DNA from: Spirometra erinaceieuropaei
Taxonomy: Eukaryota; Platyhelminthes; Cestoda; Diphyllobothriidea; Diphyllobothriidae
Length of the DNA: 64,000 nucleotides
Direction of reading: 5' to 3'
NCBI GenBank assembly: GCA_902702965.1
Contig: CACRXP010000866.1
Location: forward strand, 100,730-164,729
The stretch's first letter is position 1. Each line of letters begins with the position of its first letter. The notes below the pieces were generated by a model. That model saw nothing but the letters and a program-made list of their open reading frames with translations. It ran no database searches and was not told the DNA's origin. The translations under genes and the position numbers were made by a program. Of this stretch, positions 11,220 to 23,203 are shown one piece after another.

Positions 11220-12840
11220 TCCCCCAAGGAAGCAGTCACAGACATTTGCATCAGATACAGGCCAGTGGGACAAATTGTAAAGATTAGCAATGGACCTGCC
11301 AGAATTCCCCCGATCGTCCGAAAAGGCGTCAATGAAGTTGTTTTTCTTCGTGGACATCTAACGTGTGCTATTGCGTCTTGGGGATCCATTTTGAGGCCTC
11401 GTAGGTTGCCACAGAGCGGCTAGTAATGTGTAGAAGGGGTGCAACGACAAGGGAGACTGGAATGGCCGCTTTGCCAGTCAACCTTATCCAGTAGCAGGTC
11501 TGGATAAACTGACATCCAAACCGGGAGTCGTTTTTCATTGAACGTTAAATTCAGCGCATGGGCATGTCGGTCACGATCAGGAAAATTCGCTATCCTGAGA
11601 ATGGCGCCAAACCCAGTGGGAATATTTAATAGGGTTACCCTTTTTACCCGTAAAGTCTTCCCTCTACAAGTCTACTACTAGTAAGTTAGGCACGCTTATA
11701 ATGAGAATCTATGCTAGGGTAGGCTACGATGAGCGTCCCAGCATGGGCTGCAGAGGAGTTCGGATAACGACTGTCCAAGAATGTCCTCCGCCCCTTAAAG
11801 AGTGTTTTGACAAGGGGTTTCACGGCCGGAAAGTTCGCCCGAATGCCCCCCCCCCCCACGCCCCATAATAAATTTAGATGGAATACATTTGCAGGACACT
11901 CTGTACTCCATGCAGGTCAATTATATTCCCGAGAGTGCAAGCGTGTTATTCTCGTGGCCGGTTTCGGGCCGGAATAACCACCCCCCCCCGCCGCCGCCGC
12001 CGCTGCCCACTTGCGGCCGCGCCTGCTCACGACTGCAATGATGACTCAGCCTTTAAACTTCGCTCGCTGATTGGATGGCAGGCCACGGACACGGCCCGGT
12101 TGTTTGCGCAGTAGACAGTACGCGCACGCTCTCGTGCGTGACAGCTCAAGCCCAACAACGGTTGCGTTCTCCTCTCGGCTTCTGGCTGCGCTAAAACACC
12201 AGATGCCCGCTGTCGGTGATATGACCTGTCTACCAGACAAACTGAAGCAACCATCTAAAGCTGGTGTTTAGGCAAATACAAAAGCACCCGACTCCTGGCT
12301 CCTTGCATTGTGGGATTGTCAGATGAGGCTGTACATATCAGCAGGCCTTGCTTTCACCGCCTGAACTAGTTTGGGCACTGGGAACGGCGTGAATAATGTG
12401 CGCTGTGCTCACCCTTCTCCCTGCAATCCACCTCGTACCCCAACAGAAACCACGCATAACCCGCTCTAGCCCGGTTGATTGGTAGTTTTGCTAGATTCTA
12501 CGGGGCGCCTGGCACATTCAAAATCCAGGAGGGTTTCCGCGCAGACCAGGTGGCCTAAGACGTTCTCGGTTAGCGCCAGGGAGTAAGATTCTTCCAGGCA
12601 AGTTCTCTCATGAGTTTTAACCCCAGCTCTTGGAAAAACGCCAGGGAGCAGTCTGTGCGGACCACTCGCCGATAAAATCATGACTTCATTAGGCTCGTTT
12701 ACAAGAGGCGGGTTTTGAGCGCTGCGTGATGCTTGCATTTTGGTAAATAGAATTGATGCGTGGGAGCTACATCGATACATTGCCAGTGACTAAATAAAAC
12801 CATGTTTACACTTTGTATGAGAGTGTAATGAAATTCTTTG
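11220..12840. other. No gene recognised; GC-rich patch with short homopolymers
   Basis: It contains poly-C near 11848 and a CCG run near 11987-12003. Between 12000 and 12250 both strands have modest open frames (65-78 codons), but these overlap one another and show no family motif. Confidence 0.5.
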
Positions 12841-12879
12841 AAATACACTTAATGCCAAAGGCATGGTTTATGGTGGGGC

Positions 12880-13520
12880 TTACTTACTTGGGGGAGCATT
12901 TGACGGGGTTTGGTCCTGTAGCCCCACCTGAGTGATACCATATGGTTAGCTCTCTAAAAAATTTTGACAGATACGAATAAGCTGACTTAACAAATATCAC
13001 ATATTTGCATCTTCCTACTACTAATCCAGCGAGTGACTGTGCCACGTAGGAGGGAGTGCTTATACGCCAGCCTGGGCTACTTTAGTAATCAGTTCTCGCG
13101 CGCTTCCCTGCGTGCGCTTCGAGCCCCGCTTGCGCTCTCTTCATTATCCTAATCCAGCGAGTGGCCAAGTAGACTTGCTAATGGAATTCTTCCGACGGTG
13201 TGGAACTCCGTCGGTTCTACTACAGTGTCCATGCACTGCGAATTACCACGCGGTACCCTCAGTGGCTTTCCAGTTCTGATTGCGCCCCTATGGCTTCTTA
13301 ATCCAGCGAGTGGCGGCGTCGGGAGAGAATGTGTACACACCACCTTCACTCGCCTCCCTGCGCGTACTTCGAGCTCTGCTTACGCTCTCTTTCGCTTCCT
13401 AATCCAGCGGGTGGATAAGTTGAGTATGCCAACTAAAACTGTTTTAGTAAGCTAACCATACGGTATCGATCAAGTGGGGCTGCAGAACCGAACCTTGCCG
13501 AACATTTGTGTTGAAAAAAA
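12880..13520. mobile_element. Inverted-repeat element with internal direct repeats
   Basis: The ends are inverted copies: TGTAGCCCCACCTGAGTGAT and CCATATGGTTAGCT (about 12915-12953) against AGCTAACCATACGGTATCGAT and CAAGTGGGGCTGCA (about 13452-13488). Inside, AATCCAGCGAGTGG or a near copy occurs four times (about 13023, 13151, 13299, 13400), and a longer block (TTCCCTGCGTGCGCTTCGAG and neighbours, 13103 and about 13353) is repeated about 250 bases apart. No protein is encoded. It fits a non-autonomous DNA transposon (inference). Confidence 0.6.
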
Positions 13521-15595
13521 GAGCTGGACTTCATTTTCATTATTTAACGATAAAAGCAAACTAACTTAATGCCCTTTTGCAGACATTGCTAATAAGGTAT
13601 TGGATATTGTATTTCTAATCCGATGACTTCCTTAAAGGATCTTGACCGCCCTCGCACAAAAGTCACCGTGAGATCCTTCGATTTCCTTTTCTGGTACGTA
13701 CAAATAAATATCACCAGTAATATTCTTGCAGCACAATTGCCCCCCCCCCCCAAATTAACTCCGACCATAAACCATACCCTTGCCCACTTAATCAGTGATC
13801 AAATAAATTGTGCATTTATACTGAACATAGAAGGGGCTTTTGTGGCTAATTTTCCCGGTTTGATGCCCAAGTCCCTGCTGAGACAGCCTTCCCCCCCTAG
13901 GGAAGGACGCGCAGGTAATTTCCATCTAAGTGCCAAGACCACGTATCATCACATTCTCTTTACTCCCCCAATCTCATGTGACTTCCTGTCCACTCTTGTA
14001 CAGCATGTAATCTGTCGTCATTTCCAGAGCAGTATAGTTAGTGTCAGTCGGGGATTAATATTTGAAAGCCTCTATACAGGACTGAGCGGTGTTTAGTGGG
14101 TTGTCAGTGGCTACGACGGCGATTCAGTTAGACCTCTTAATGTCGCTACACGTCTGCAGGTGAGTGTCCTATATGCAGCTCCCAGGCAACCTCGCTGACA
14201 CCATGACTCAATTTGACGACGCACCGTCATCGCCAGTGATAACGTGAAACGTCCACACTGGCAGATACAGTGAGGCGCATTCGCAGAAAATTATTGATAC
14301 GCCTCGGATGAAGGGTTTGTTCGAGAAGGCCGGTCCACCACTTGGCATAACTGCCCGCTACCCGACGGATTCAGACGCCACGGATAGTGGAGTGGCTTTC
14401 AGCGAAGGTTACTGATGAAATAATCATGCTCTCACATTAGAGGAAGACTGACCTCTGGCACGATAACTCTCCTATAAAACACCCCAAAGCCCGATGAGGG
14501 CACTGCGACATGTCATCGGGAACCGCCATTAAATAAGTCTGCCTACGAATCCTGTCCGTCTTTAAGTGCTTGAAAAAATCGCTGCAACAAACAATCTCGG
14601 CTCCCTTTCGAGGTCTCGCTTACGCTCACAAGTTCTAAACATCAGCTGTGCGGTACAAATAATAAGATCCATGCTGCGGCAACCGCGGGAACAGACCTGC
14701 TCGGCGAATGGCATGCGATCTGGATTAGCCAATGGAGAACGGACCGCTGGTGTTGGGTGCTGGATAGTAGGGCCGTTCCTGGGCCCTGGTCGGCAGTCTT
14801 CACCAGTACAACGTGGGTGTCTGTTACCCCTCTGAGGTCCGACTCCACGCTTCACGTTAACAGACAAGGTGTTGTGATTGCCCTCTCGCAACGAGCTAAC
14901 CATGCACTGCTTGTGTGGAAACTATTCAACAACAGGATGTCTTACGCCGGACTGATGGGATGTAGTTTCTGATTGTACACTAAACATCGGCTGCTAAGTG
15001 GCGCAGAAAAAAAAACCAAAATCCCATCTACAGGGAACTGGTCGAAGAACTCTCTCGCTATAATTTGCTGGTTATTTCTGAGGGGTGGAACGGTCGAGCT
15101 GAATGAGACCACTTTAGGCTTGGTTCCTGAAGCGACAATGATGAAAAAAGTTGAAATTTTCTGAACAGAACAGGCTAGTTGTCCCCAACACCCTTTCCAG
15201 CATCGACGTAAAAGTCAGTTAACCTCGTGCTCAAACAATGGCTGTAAAGTCAGTCAAATCGACTACATTCTAATCGGCTCAAGGCTTCGTAGCTGGGTTA
15301 ATGGTGGCAGACAGATTCGTGCTGGCGACACTGATGATAATTTCATTCGCTCACGCCTGACAGCCAATCCCTTATTCATACCCAAAATGTCAAACGTAAG
15401 ACGTGTTAGTGCACGACAACCCAGATCGACACATGCTCTGTGCACAGAAGTCCGGCCTTCCTTCGAAGTAATCAATGGAGAAGGACCCGATTGTATTAGG
15501 GTATCCAGACGCTCCCTCTTATCTGAGAGCTCCGGTGAGGTAACAACAGGCGACTTATACCACTGTCCTTCGAGGTGGGTCTAGCAGCAGTGAGG
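13521..15595. other. No gene recognised
   Basis: A 157-codon open frame at 13623-14096 on the plus strand contains a C homopolymer and has no recognisable domain or splice boundary. The overlapping frames around 14562-14903 on both strands are likewise unremarkable. Confidence 0.45.
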
Positions 15596-15599
15596 CGGA

Positions 15600-15870
15600 C
15601 TTGTCCTGTGTACACCTCACTCCCTCCCCTACATCCACCGTTCTTCAGTGGTAGCGCGAAGTCAAGACGATTGGAGGGGGGGGGGGGGACATTGGCTGAC
15701 AAAGTTAGACGACCCATCTACGCGTACCACACAGGATCTGACCGTGCTGCACTTGTTCCGGGCTACATTGAGGAGGCCTCGGACCTTGCGCAGGTGAAGG
15801 TTGTCATAGAGGTCACGGTAAGGAGGGGCTATTACAGCCCGATCGTAGGCCTTGGGTAGAACCGAGTTAT
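15600..15870 (+). repeat. GC-rich repeat, family A-like block plus a block shared with 21410-21510
   Basis: The first part (GTCAAGACGATTGG, poly-G, CTACGCGTACCACAC) resembles 26530-26690. The second part (CGGACCTTGCGCAGGTGAAG, GGGGCTATTACAGCCCGATC) matches the complement of 21410-21510 at roughly three quarters identity by eye. Confidence 0.5.
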
Positions 15871-16877
15871 CATCACAGCTGGCCAACTTCTAAATCCCGA
15901 TTGAAAACGCCCTCCGGGGAAAATTAGTGTCACGCACAAACACGAGATAATAATAGGGGGCAAGGATTAAGTATATGTGCGGCGAAAGAAAATGCCAACT
16001 GTCGCTTAGTAGATTCACCGACGTATTAACACTCCTGCTTTAATGGCAGACGTATTCACTCCGTCTACCGCTACTTCGAGCATTTTTTCACTGCCTGACT
16101 GTTCTACACGTTGAACTTCGTTTTAGAATTGAGCTTGGCTCCTACTAAAGGATTACGTGCGCAGTGTGTAGAACAATGAACCAATGTAGACACTCCAGCA
16201 GTGCTGGCTCTTCAGGGGGGTACAGGTCAGCTAATGTCATCCTGCCGACGAAGGGCCGACCAGAATCTCTACCGAACAACACCTTTGAAAAATATGGCAG
16301 ACAGTTCCCAATAATTGTTTCTTACCCCGCGCATATACTTAATCCTTACAGAATAGAAAGATTATATGCCGTGCTAGCAACGACTTGTGCCGTAATTATA
16401 CTACTGTTGACTCCTCAATGGTGACCTGCCAGTACATATGAATTAATCTGAAAGTATAGTTCAAAGCATTGGCTTTAAAAGGGTTTAAAGCGCAATTATT
16501 TCCCTCCATAGCGCAGGAACGAAAAGTGACACTTTACAGAAAGACGAATTTATTTGCGATGTTGGGTCGGTCAGCAAAATAAAGGGTTGAGTAGCCCCTC
16601 ACATTTTAAAAACCGAAATCACAAAAGTCCAGAGTACTTGAATAAGATTGGAATGCATGCTTACTGTGATTGGAATGTGAGTCAGCGTAGGTGTATACAT
16701 ATATAAAATGAAGCAACAGACTACGAGCGTCGAAAGAAAGTGTACAAATGCACAGATAGAAAGAAGCGCGCAAGTGGTTTGACAGTAAAAACGTATTAAC
16801 AGGGGAACGACCGGTTAAATCAGTGCGTGAGTGTGTGTGTGTGTTGAGTAGACTGTATGCACGGAAGGTCTAGAAGG

Positions 16878-17041
16878 CTAGACCATTTGTCCACGGGCGA
16901 AACCGTTGGGAGTGACTACCGTTTCTTTGCTGCGCCGACGAAGGAGGATGCAGCCGCTGATGAGAAAACCGAGAACGATACAGGAGCCAACGGCAATTCC
17001 AATCATCTCTCCACCTGTCAAGAGGAGCGCCTTTTCACCAC
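16878..17041 (-). CDS. Transmembrane exon of Ig-superfamily membrane protein
   Basis: On the minus strand an acceptor TTCATTTCAG precedes GT GGT GAA AAG. The frame gives a short extracellular stub (GGEKALLLTGGE), a hydrophobic helix of about 22 residues (MIGIAVGSCIVLGFLI and on), then the stop-transfer cluster RRRSK and a short tail ending GFARGQMV before TAG. Its acceptor phase (two bases finishing a codon) is the phase-1 type that usually joins Ig exons. It is on the same strand as Ig exons at 30048-29738 and 44574-44251, so I infer a type I membrane receptor or adhesion protein. A cryptic GTAGTC donor inside the tail could extend the cytoplasmic part instead of stopping. A minus-strand AATAAA lies at 16554-16549, about 320 bases past the stop. 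The link to the Ig exons is inferred from strand and phase. Confidence 0.6.
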
Positions 17042-17353
17042 CTGAAATGAATTACCACAAATACCAATACATGAGCTCTACTGATAGACAGAAAACACCC
17101 AGACTGGCGCCATGAAATTCCCCTTTAACACGTGAAACAACTAAATGATCTCGGTTGCGAAGGAATTACTTATGGAAGGGGGTGTTGTGATAATAATTGT
17201 CAGGCCCAGATACCGGTTGTTTGAATGTGCAGTTCGCACGGCGCGCGGAAAAGTCACGATGACTGGGAGGCGAGTACAAGCATATTCATAGAAGACAGGC
17301 CCAGAGATATTCTTCCTTTTCATGGATGTTTTGGCAGATTTTGAATAGTTCAT

Positions 17354-17868
17354 ATTGACCCAACTGTGAAAAACTCGGCGCTTCAGTGGGATTCGACCCC
17401 ACGCAGTAAGGGGAAGACTTTAGTACAGCCAAAGCTCTAACCACTTGAGCTACGAGGCCCCGCCGGACGACACGAGTTTAATCACATTCGGGTCAAGTTA
17501 CGCGCCCAACATACTGCAACCTCTGGAATCCACCAAATCTGCTAAAGTAAGTTGTCTGCCCGAGCGGGAATTATTTTAAAGGTGCCAAAACATCTATGAA
17601 TTACGTGAGCCTGAGAGTCATCTGGTGGATTCCAGATGTATTACTTAGGAAATCCTGTTTGGGCAGTTAAATTACTGTATCAGACTTGGTGGATTCCAGA
17701 CGTTGCGGTAGGTTGGGCGGGTAACTTGACCCAAATGTGATCAAACTCGCGTCGTCCGCGGGGCCTCGTAGCTCAAGTGGTTAGAGCCTAGGCTGTACTA
17801 AAGCCTTCCCCTTACGGCGTGGGTTCGAATCCCACCGAGGCGCCGAATTGTTCACAGTTGGGTCAATA
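17354..17868. repeat. Palindrome of two tRNA-like SINE copies, head to head
   Basis: The arms 17354-17541 and 17683-17868 are inverted copies. Each holds a tRNA-like unit (minus 17376-17462; plus 17760-17844) with box A TAGCTCAAGTGGTTAGAGC, an anticodon-like stem (AGGCT/AGCCT in the plus copy) with a 7-base loop, and box B GGTTCGAATCCCA. Outside the units the shared tail runs GGTTGGGCGGGTAACTTGAC. Related single arms lie at 34243-34392, 36085-36232 and 48020-48110. Real tRNA function is unlikely because the anticodon loop varies between copies. Confidence 0.8.
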
Positions 17869-17869
17869 T

Positions 17870-18631
17870 GAATTCTTCCTTTTATACATTTTGCAGAAAA
17901 GCACGTTTTATTCGTTTTTTATCGAAAAAGCGATATGGCGTAATTTTAAAACGGTTTTAAACTACATGCTGTACGTTTGCTATTTACGGGATACCATACA
18001 TTTCCCCACGACGTGTAGGTACTTATAAAATTTTGCAATTAACACAAATCCCATTATAAACCTCAAGAGGCGCATATATATACCTACTGATAAGGTGCTG
18101 TCTGAATAGGCGTCTCACGGTCTTAGAAAATCTCATAACTACAAGCTTTTTTAGATCGAAAGCAGCCCTTCTTTGAATGGGAAATCTGAAGGCGTAAGCT
18201 GTCACAAAAGGAGTGCAGAGTAGGATATTTTTGTGCATGCTTTCCATAAAACATGCTCGAACATATATATGTATATGGGCACAAAAAATCACCAACAAAA
18301 ATCCACACTACTTATTTAGTTTTCCATATCGTACATGCTTTCTGCATGTGGCCAGAAGGCCGGGCATTCAAAAGCCGGTCGAAATACCGTATGCTGCCTG
18401 ACAGTCAATACTGCAATTCTACCCGAGCGATCTCTTCTGGTCGATAGCCTATTTAGGAATTTTAGTTAGCGTTTCACTAGACACGTCATATACTGTAATA
18501 TGGTCTCCGTCGAAGTGCTCTACCCCTGAAGGTACAGGCACGTCTAAAAGCACCCTTAGTGGGCAGATGCGGAGGATGAGTTTCATTCGGCCTCCATATG
18601 TTTCAGTATTTAAAGCACTGCCTTGGGATGT

Positions 18632-18665
<34 letters not shown>

Positions 18666-19030
18666 AGAATGACCTTTTTAAAAGACAGAAAATGTGGTAT
18701 GGTACAAAAATCTGGTGAGTACGGTGGATAGAGAAATACAGAGGCTCGAAAATTGAGTAATGAGATGAGGGAAATGGGCTAGTTATCAAGATGCAATGTA
18801 TACGATATTATCTGCCATATGTTGGGCTCCTTGTTATCTGCTTTTGAGTGGACGTGCTCACACCTGAACACACCGCGGCCAGTGTCGGAAAATGTTACTA
18901 GCATGCTCTCACGTGTCTAGTTCTTTCTGGTCTTCCGGATAGGAGCTGACAATGAGTTTTCTTTGCCTTATTTCACTTCCGAGGACATTAATGCATGAAC
19001 TTGGAGTAAGTAGTTGAGGACAGACCTTTC
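17870..19030. other. No gene recognised; AT-rich with a CT microsatellite
   Basis: It lies in the inferred last intron of the Ig gene. A (CT)n run occupies about 18633-18663. Several short open frames (18023-18447) overlap on both strands and look like chance. Confidence 0.5.
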
Positions 19031-19034
19031 AGGC

Positions 19035-19125
19035 TGGGGGATCCACTGATGAGCCCAACCCCTCACAGTTGCGTCAGGCAGCGGCACAAAATTGGCAAAA
19101 CACGCGTGTCTGGGCTTTCAGCTAA
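19035..19125 (+). ncRNA. Hammerhead-like repeat (family F), copy 1
   Basis: It has CCACTGATGAG, a stretched stem II (GCCCAA...TTGGC), then AAAACACGCGTGTCTGGGC. Box CUGAUGAG is intact, stem I CCA/TGG is short, and stem III CACGCGTG is self-complementary. The first base of the GAAA box is A, so it is probably inactive. Confidence 0.45.
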
Positions 19126-19973
19126 CATCTTTGTTGTTAGTACTGTAGGTGGCTGCATATTTTTTTTAACGACAAAAATATTTTCACATGTAGACCGCTC
19201 GACTCCGCCCTTTTCGTTCATGCCTTGAACTGCCTGTTTCTCCTGCATCACGCTCGATTGTGGTAATATTTGCTGTTTGCCTGAGGTAGGTATGGATTCG
19301 TGGTGCTGATTTTTCATTTTTGTCAGTCAAATATATCCAGTTCTTGTCGTTTAACTACCGCTTCTTGAAACCAACTGGTATGGTTAAGTGGATTTGTTTG
19401 TGTCTTCTGTGAGGAGTTATGGTTTTGCTTCCGACCCCCTTTTCTAGTTATAGGCATCTTTCCAAGAAAGGTAGGCGAAAGATGGAAACAGCATGCGACC
19501 TTTTGGGATGGAAAAGTAGCCATGCTTGTTTGAGCTCGCAGCCTGTTTGTGCAGCGTATGCCTTCGGGGCCCGTGATCGTTGGACGTCTTTGCATAGCGT
19601 CCAAAACGCGTATAAACTCTCCGACCGGCGATCGGAATGGCATGTGCCCGTTTTGCGGCGTGCCTCGACAATGGACTGTATGTGGGCCGAATAGGAGTTA
19701 TTATTACTTTTTAACTCTTCTTGGCAACGGTGCGCCTGCCATGTAAAGACATGATCTAGCCCGCTGTTTCATTGAGGGCCGGTATCCACGTATTTTCGGG
19801 TCTTACCTACTGAACTTTTTAAATGAGCTTTCGTTTTTTGCATTAGGGAATGCAAGTAACCTTATCCAGTGGAAGCGATTCTCTTTCTCCTCCCTCCCCT
19901 AAACTGAAAATAAAAGTAAAGGACTGGTCTAACCATTCACCAGGAGATTAATACCTCATAGAATCTCCACATA

Positions 19974-20857
19974 CAGTAGGTGGGCTAACTAATGAAATGT
20001 CGACCGAGATTCCACAGTGCGTTTTCGTTTCGAAAAGATTAATTAAGTAGGGTTGTAAAACAAATTACCGTGCAGCATAACTCTATAATAATTCAGTTGC
20101 CCCAGTATGCCGGCTTTCGAACGAACTTCCTTCCGGCTGCATACAAAAACTATACTCTGTAAAAAATGGCTGCTTAAGTAGCATGCATTTTTCTCATTGA
20201 TTTTCGATGACCCTAAATGTCCAATTATATTTCATAGAAAATAGCATAAAAATATCCATTCTTTTTCTCATTCGGCAGAGAATTAGGTCTTCTTTCAATC
20301 TCATACTCGAAGAAAGGGCATAATTAGGTTTTCAAAAACGTTTCCAATTCCCGAGTAATTTTGAACCCGACCTGCCGTAACACTTGCATTCAGGGTTTCC
20401 AAACTACAAGTCATACATTTTCCGAGTACGGAAAACCATATATTTCTCTTCGGTATTAAGAGGATACCATATAGGGTTCATAAAATTTAGCAGTGAATTT
20501 GAGTCATATTGTTAACTTTACAAGCTACATTGGCAAATACAGAGACTTGACGTTTTATGAACGGCCATTTCACGTCATTGAAAAATCTCACAATTAGAAA
20601 TTTCTTTAAAACCGAATTATACCCTTCCTTTAAGTGTAAAAGTGGAAGAAGACGTAATTTTCTATCGAATGAATATTATTATGCATGTTTTCCATGAAAT
20701 AAATTGAATTTTTAAGGGCATCGAAAATCAATGAGGAAAATGCATGCCAATTGAATAGTCATTTTTTACATAGTGCAACCTTACTTAATTAGTCTTTTCG
20801 GAACGAAAACGCAGTTTGGAATTTCGGTTGACATTTCATGAGTTAGTCCACCCACTG
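19974..20857. mobile_element. Foldback element, copy 2 (complete, TA-flanked)
   Basis: It begins CAGTAGGTGGGCTAACTAAT and ends GAGTTAGTCCACCCACTG, with TA directly outside both ends (19972-19973 and 20858-20859). The two halves of about 400 bases are inverted copies around a centre near 20420. It is 884 bases long and non-coding. This is the best preserved copy in the window. The TA duplication suggests mobilisation by a Tc1/mariner-type transposase (inference). Confidence 0.85.
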
Positions 20858-20978
20858 TATTTGAATTAGTACAACATGGAATCAGCACATGTTTAATGCT
20901 GCCTATAAAGTGGGCAACAAAGTCTTAGGAGCCCTAAGTGCCATCATCATAACTACATATAAAACTGTTTAATCCTTT

Positions 20979-21175
20979 ACCGTACTGACAACACAGTTAT
21001 TAGCCAAAATTCCAGACACGCGTGTTCCGCCGATCTTGAGCTGCTGCCTGGTGAAGCACAAGAGGGGGACCCACTGGTGAGCCGAACCCCTCACAGCAGC
21101 GTCAGGCAGCGGCACAAGATCAGCGGAACACGCGTGTCTGGACTTCTGGTTAATAACTGTGTTGTCAGTACGGTA
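20979..21175. ncRNA. Palindromic hammerhead-like repeat (family F), copy 2
   Basis: The arms ACCGTACTGACAACACAG...CACGCGTGTTCCGCCGATCTTG (20979-21038) and its inverted copy (about 21116-21175) enclose CCCACTGGTGAGCCGAACCCC. Read on plus it has the hammerhead order, but CUGAUGA reads CTGGTGA and GAAA reads GGAA. A decayed inverted duplication of the unit. Confidence 0.45.
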
Positions 21176-21409
21176 CATAATCACATAATGGGTGTTTTTG
21201 CTCGGTGCAGCCACCATAAATCGAAAGTTTATCCTCGAGAATGGCACCCTCCCGGAAGGCTGGATCGGCCTCTGTCCTTTTCTCTTTCGAGTGAGTTTTC
21301 CCCTGTCTCTGCATATAATCTTCTGGCGTCTGCGTGACATTAAATGTCTCCTGGAGAGGTCTGACAAGGCGCGTTTTCAGTCGCGTCTGAGAAGTTTGGC
21401 AGTTGCGGC

Positions 21410-21510
21410 GCTAACTCGGTCCGGCTCAAGGCTGACGATCAGGTTGAAATAGCTCCCCCTTAAAGTTGATATCTATGGCAACCTTCGCCTGTGCAAGGTC
21501 CGAGATCCCC
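21410..21510 (-). repeat. Inverted relative of the 15770-15870 repeat block
   Basis: On the minus strand it contains CTCGGACCTTGCACAGGCGAAG, GGGGGAGCTATTTCAACCTG and ACCGAGTTAG, matching the second half of 15600-15870. It ends in a C homopolymer at the same relative place. Confidence 0.5.
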
Positions 21511-21649
21511 CCCCCCTCATTGTTACTTGGTATGGATCGCAATGCATGAAGTGTTCCACTCATGAATTATTGAGTGATATGTGTTCGGTAAGTTTTCAAC
21601 TGGAAAGAAGTATTTACACGCAGTGAGCGAGCTCGTGTAATGATAACCT

Positions 21650-22440
21650 GAATTCTGAAATGCGTTTTCGATTAGGAAGGATTATTTAAGTGGGTTGTAA
21701 TACTGTTTATCGTGCGACATAGTCCTATAACATTCAGAACGGGCCACGATGTCGGCTTTTGGATGCACTTCCTTGACCTATAGAAACCGTACTCGGTAGA
21801 AAATGACTACTTAAGTAGCGTACATTTTTCTCACTGACTTTCGATTGTCTAATAAATTTAAATATATTTTTTAGAAAACGTGCACAAAAATAAACCTTAT
21901 CTTACTCCTTTGGTGGAAAATCACGTTTTCTTCACATTTTACACCCAATGAAAGGATATATTTCGGCTTTGAAAAAGGCTATAATTCTGAGTGTTTTTAA
22001 CTTTCTGTGATGTCTATTCATACAGCATCGTGCCCACACGTTTACCAATGCTCCTCATGAAATTTAAAACGTAGTCCTCATTGCAAAATTTTATGAACTC
22101 TGTATGATATCCTCTTATAGGCCTAGAGGAATATATGACTCTTACGCGGAAAGCGTTAATTCGACGGCTGATCAGGCTCACACATGTTCGAAAAACTGGA
22201 AAACTTTTTTTAAAACCAAACCAACGTGATTTTCTACAAAAGGAGTAAGAGAAAGCATATTGTTGTGCACGGTTTCTCTAAAATATATCTTAATGTATAA
22301 GACCATTGAAAATCAATGTCAAAAATAAATGCGACTTAAGTATCCACTTTTACCGAGCGCGGTTTCTACGGAAGGTCGAAACGAATCCAAACTATTATAG
22401 GATTATGCCACATGATAATCAGTACTACAACCCAACCTAA
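21650..22440. mobile_element. Foldback element, copy 3, diverged
   Basis: It contains GAAATGCGTTTTCGATTAGG, ATGTCGGCTTTTGGATGCA, GACTACTTAAGTAGCGTACA and, inverted, AATGCGACTTAAGTATCCAC and ATGATAATCAGTACTACAACCC. Both terminal CAGTAGG motifs are lost. A further GGGTTGTAGTACTG copy follows at 22455, so the edge is rearranged. Confidence 0.6.
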
Positions 22441-23203
22441 GTACACCTTAGGTGGGGTTGTAGTACTGTAACTGACATCAAGCAGGAGAACTGGTGTGCT
22501 CCCCATTCACAAAGCGGTATGCAAACAGCCCAAATTTCGTATTTGGTTTACTAGAGATGTTCAGATGTCCTTGTGTTTGGTTGTATGTGATAAATGCCGG
22601 TACAGCAATATAGGAAATGGGAACGTTTGTAGAATAAACTCCCGATACACCAGCAAGCATAAAATTTTGGCGTATTACTGCACTCACTCCTGTTGGATTG
22701 TCCAGCATGGCGGTGTTGATCATACTAGACATCAGAGAGTCCCCATGCGGTTTAAACGGTGGGCGTAGCGTCCACAGTCCAATACCCTTTTAAAACCGCT
22801 GTTCTGATTTTGCCACCGGAAATGTTAGGTGGACGACGAAATTGTTAACCCACGGAAGTTACTCAAGAAGGCGGTGAGGCGTTAAACCGCAGTAGGGCGA
22901 GAGGTTAAGCGACTTTACCAGTAAGCGACCAACGCTTAGCCTAGTTCATGGTTAGCCAACGTATCAACTGGTTGAAAATAGTTGAACGACCTTCAGTGAA
23001 GGTTAACTGCGGGGTAAACAGAGTCCTGAGGTTAACGAATGAGCAGTTGTTGACGCCCGAACGGTGGTTGTGTCATTAGAGCGCAAAGAGGTGGGTTCCG
23101 GCCCAAAGTGCACTAAGGGCACTAGGACATAGTGAACCCCAGGTGTCATCGGTGAGAGCTCCTCTAACACTGTAAATTCCCGATCGAAACCTACAGGACA
23201 ACG

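Noticed and set aside
13623..14096. 157-codon plus frame
   Set aside because: Contains a homopolymer-coded run and no domain; nothing suggests selection.
17141..17353. Candidate Ig F-strand exon (YEYACT or EEYLWACLL in another frame) just upstream of the transmembrane exon
   Set aside because: The spacing to the Cys is wrong for an F strand, one frame stops at once, no fitting donor in phase 1 is present, and the start lies at the edge of a SINE palindrome.
17760..17844. A functional tRNA gene
   Set aside because: Boxes A and B are good, but the unit is repeated with variable anticodon loops and has SINE-like tails, and its acceptor stem pairs imperfectly.
22478..22732. 84-codon minus frame (DNPTGVSAVIRQNFM...)
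   Set aside because: No family recognised, no convincing splice sites, and it lies beside a rearranged foldback element.
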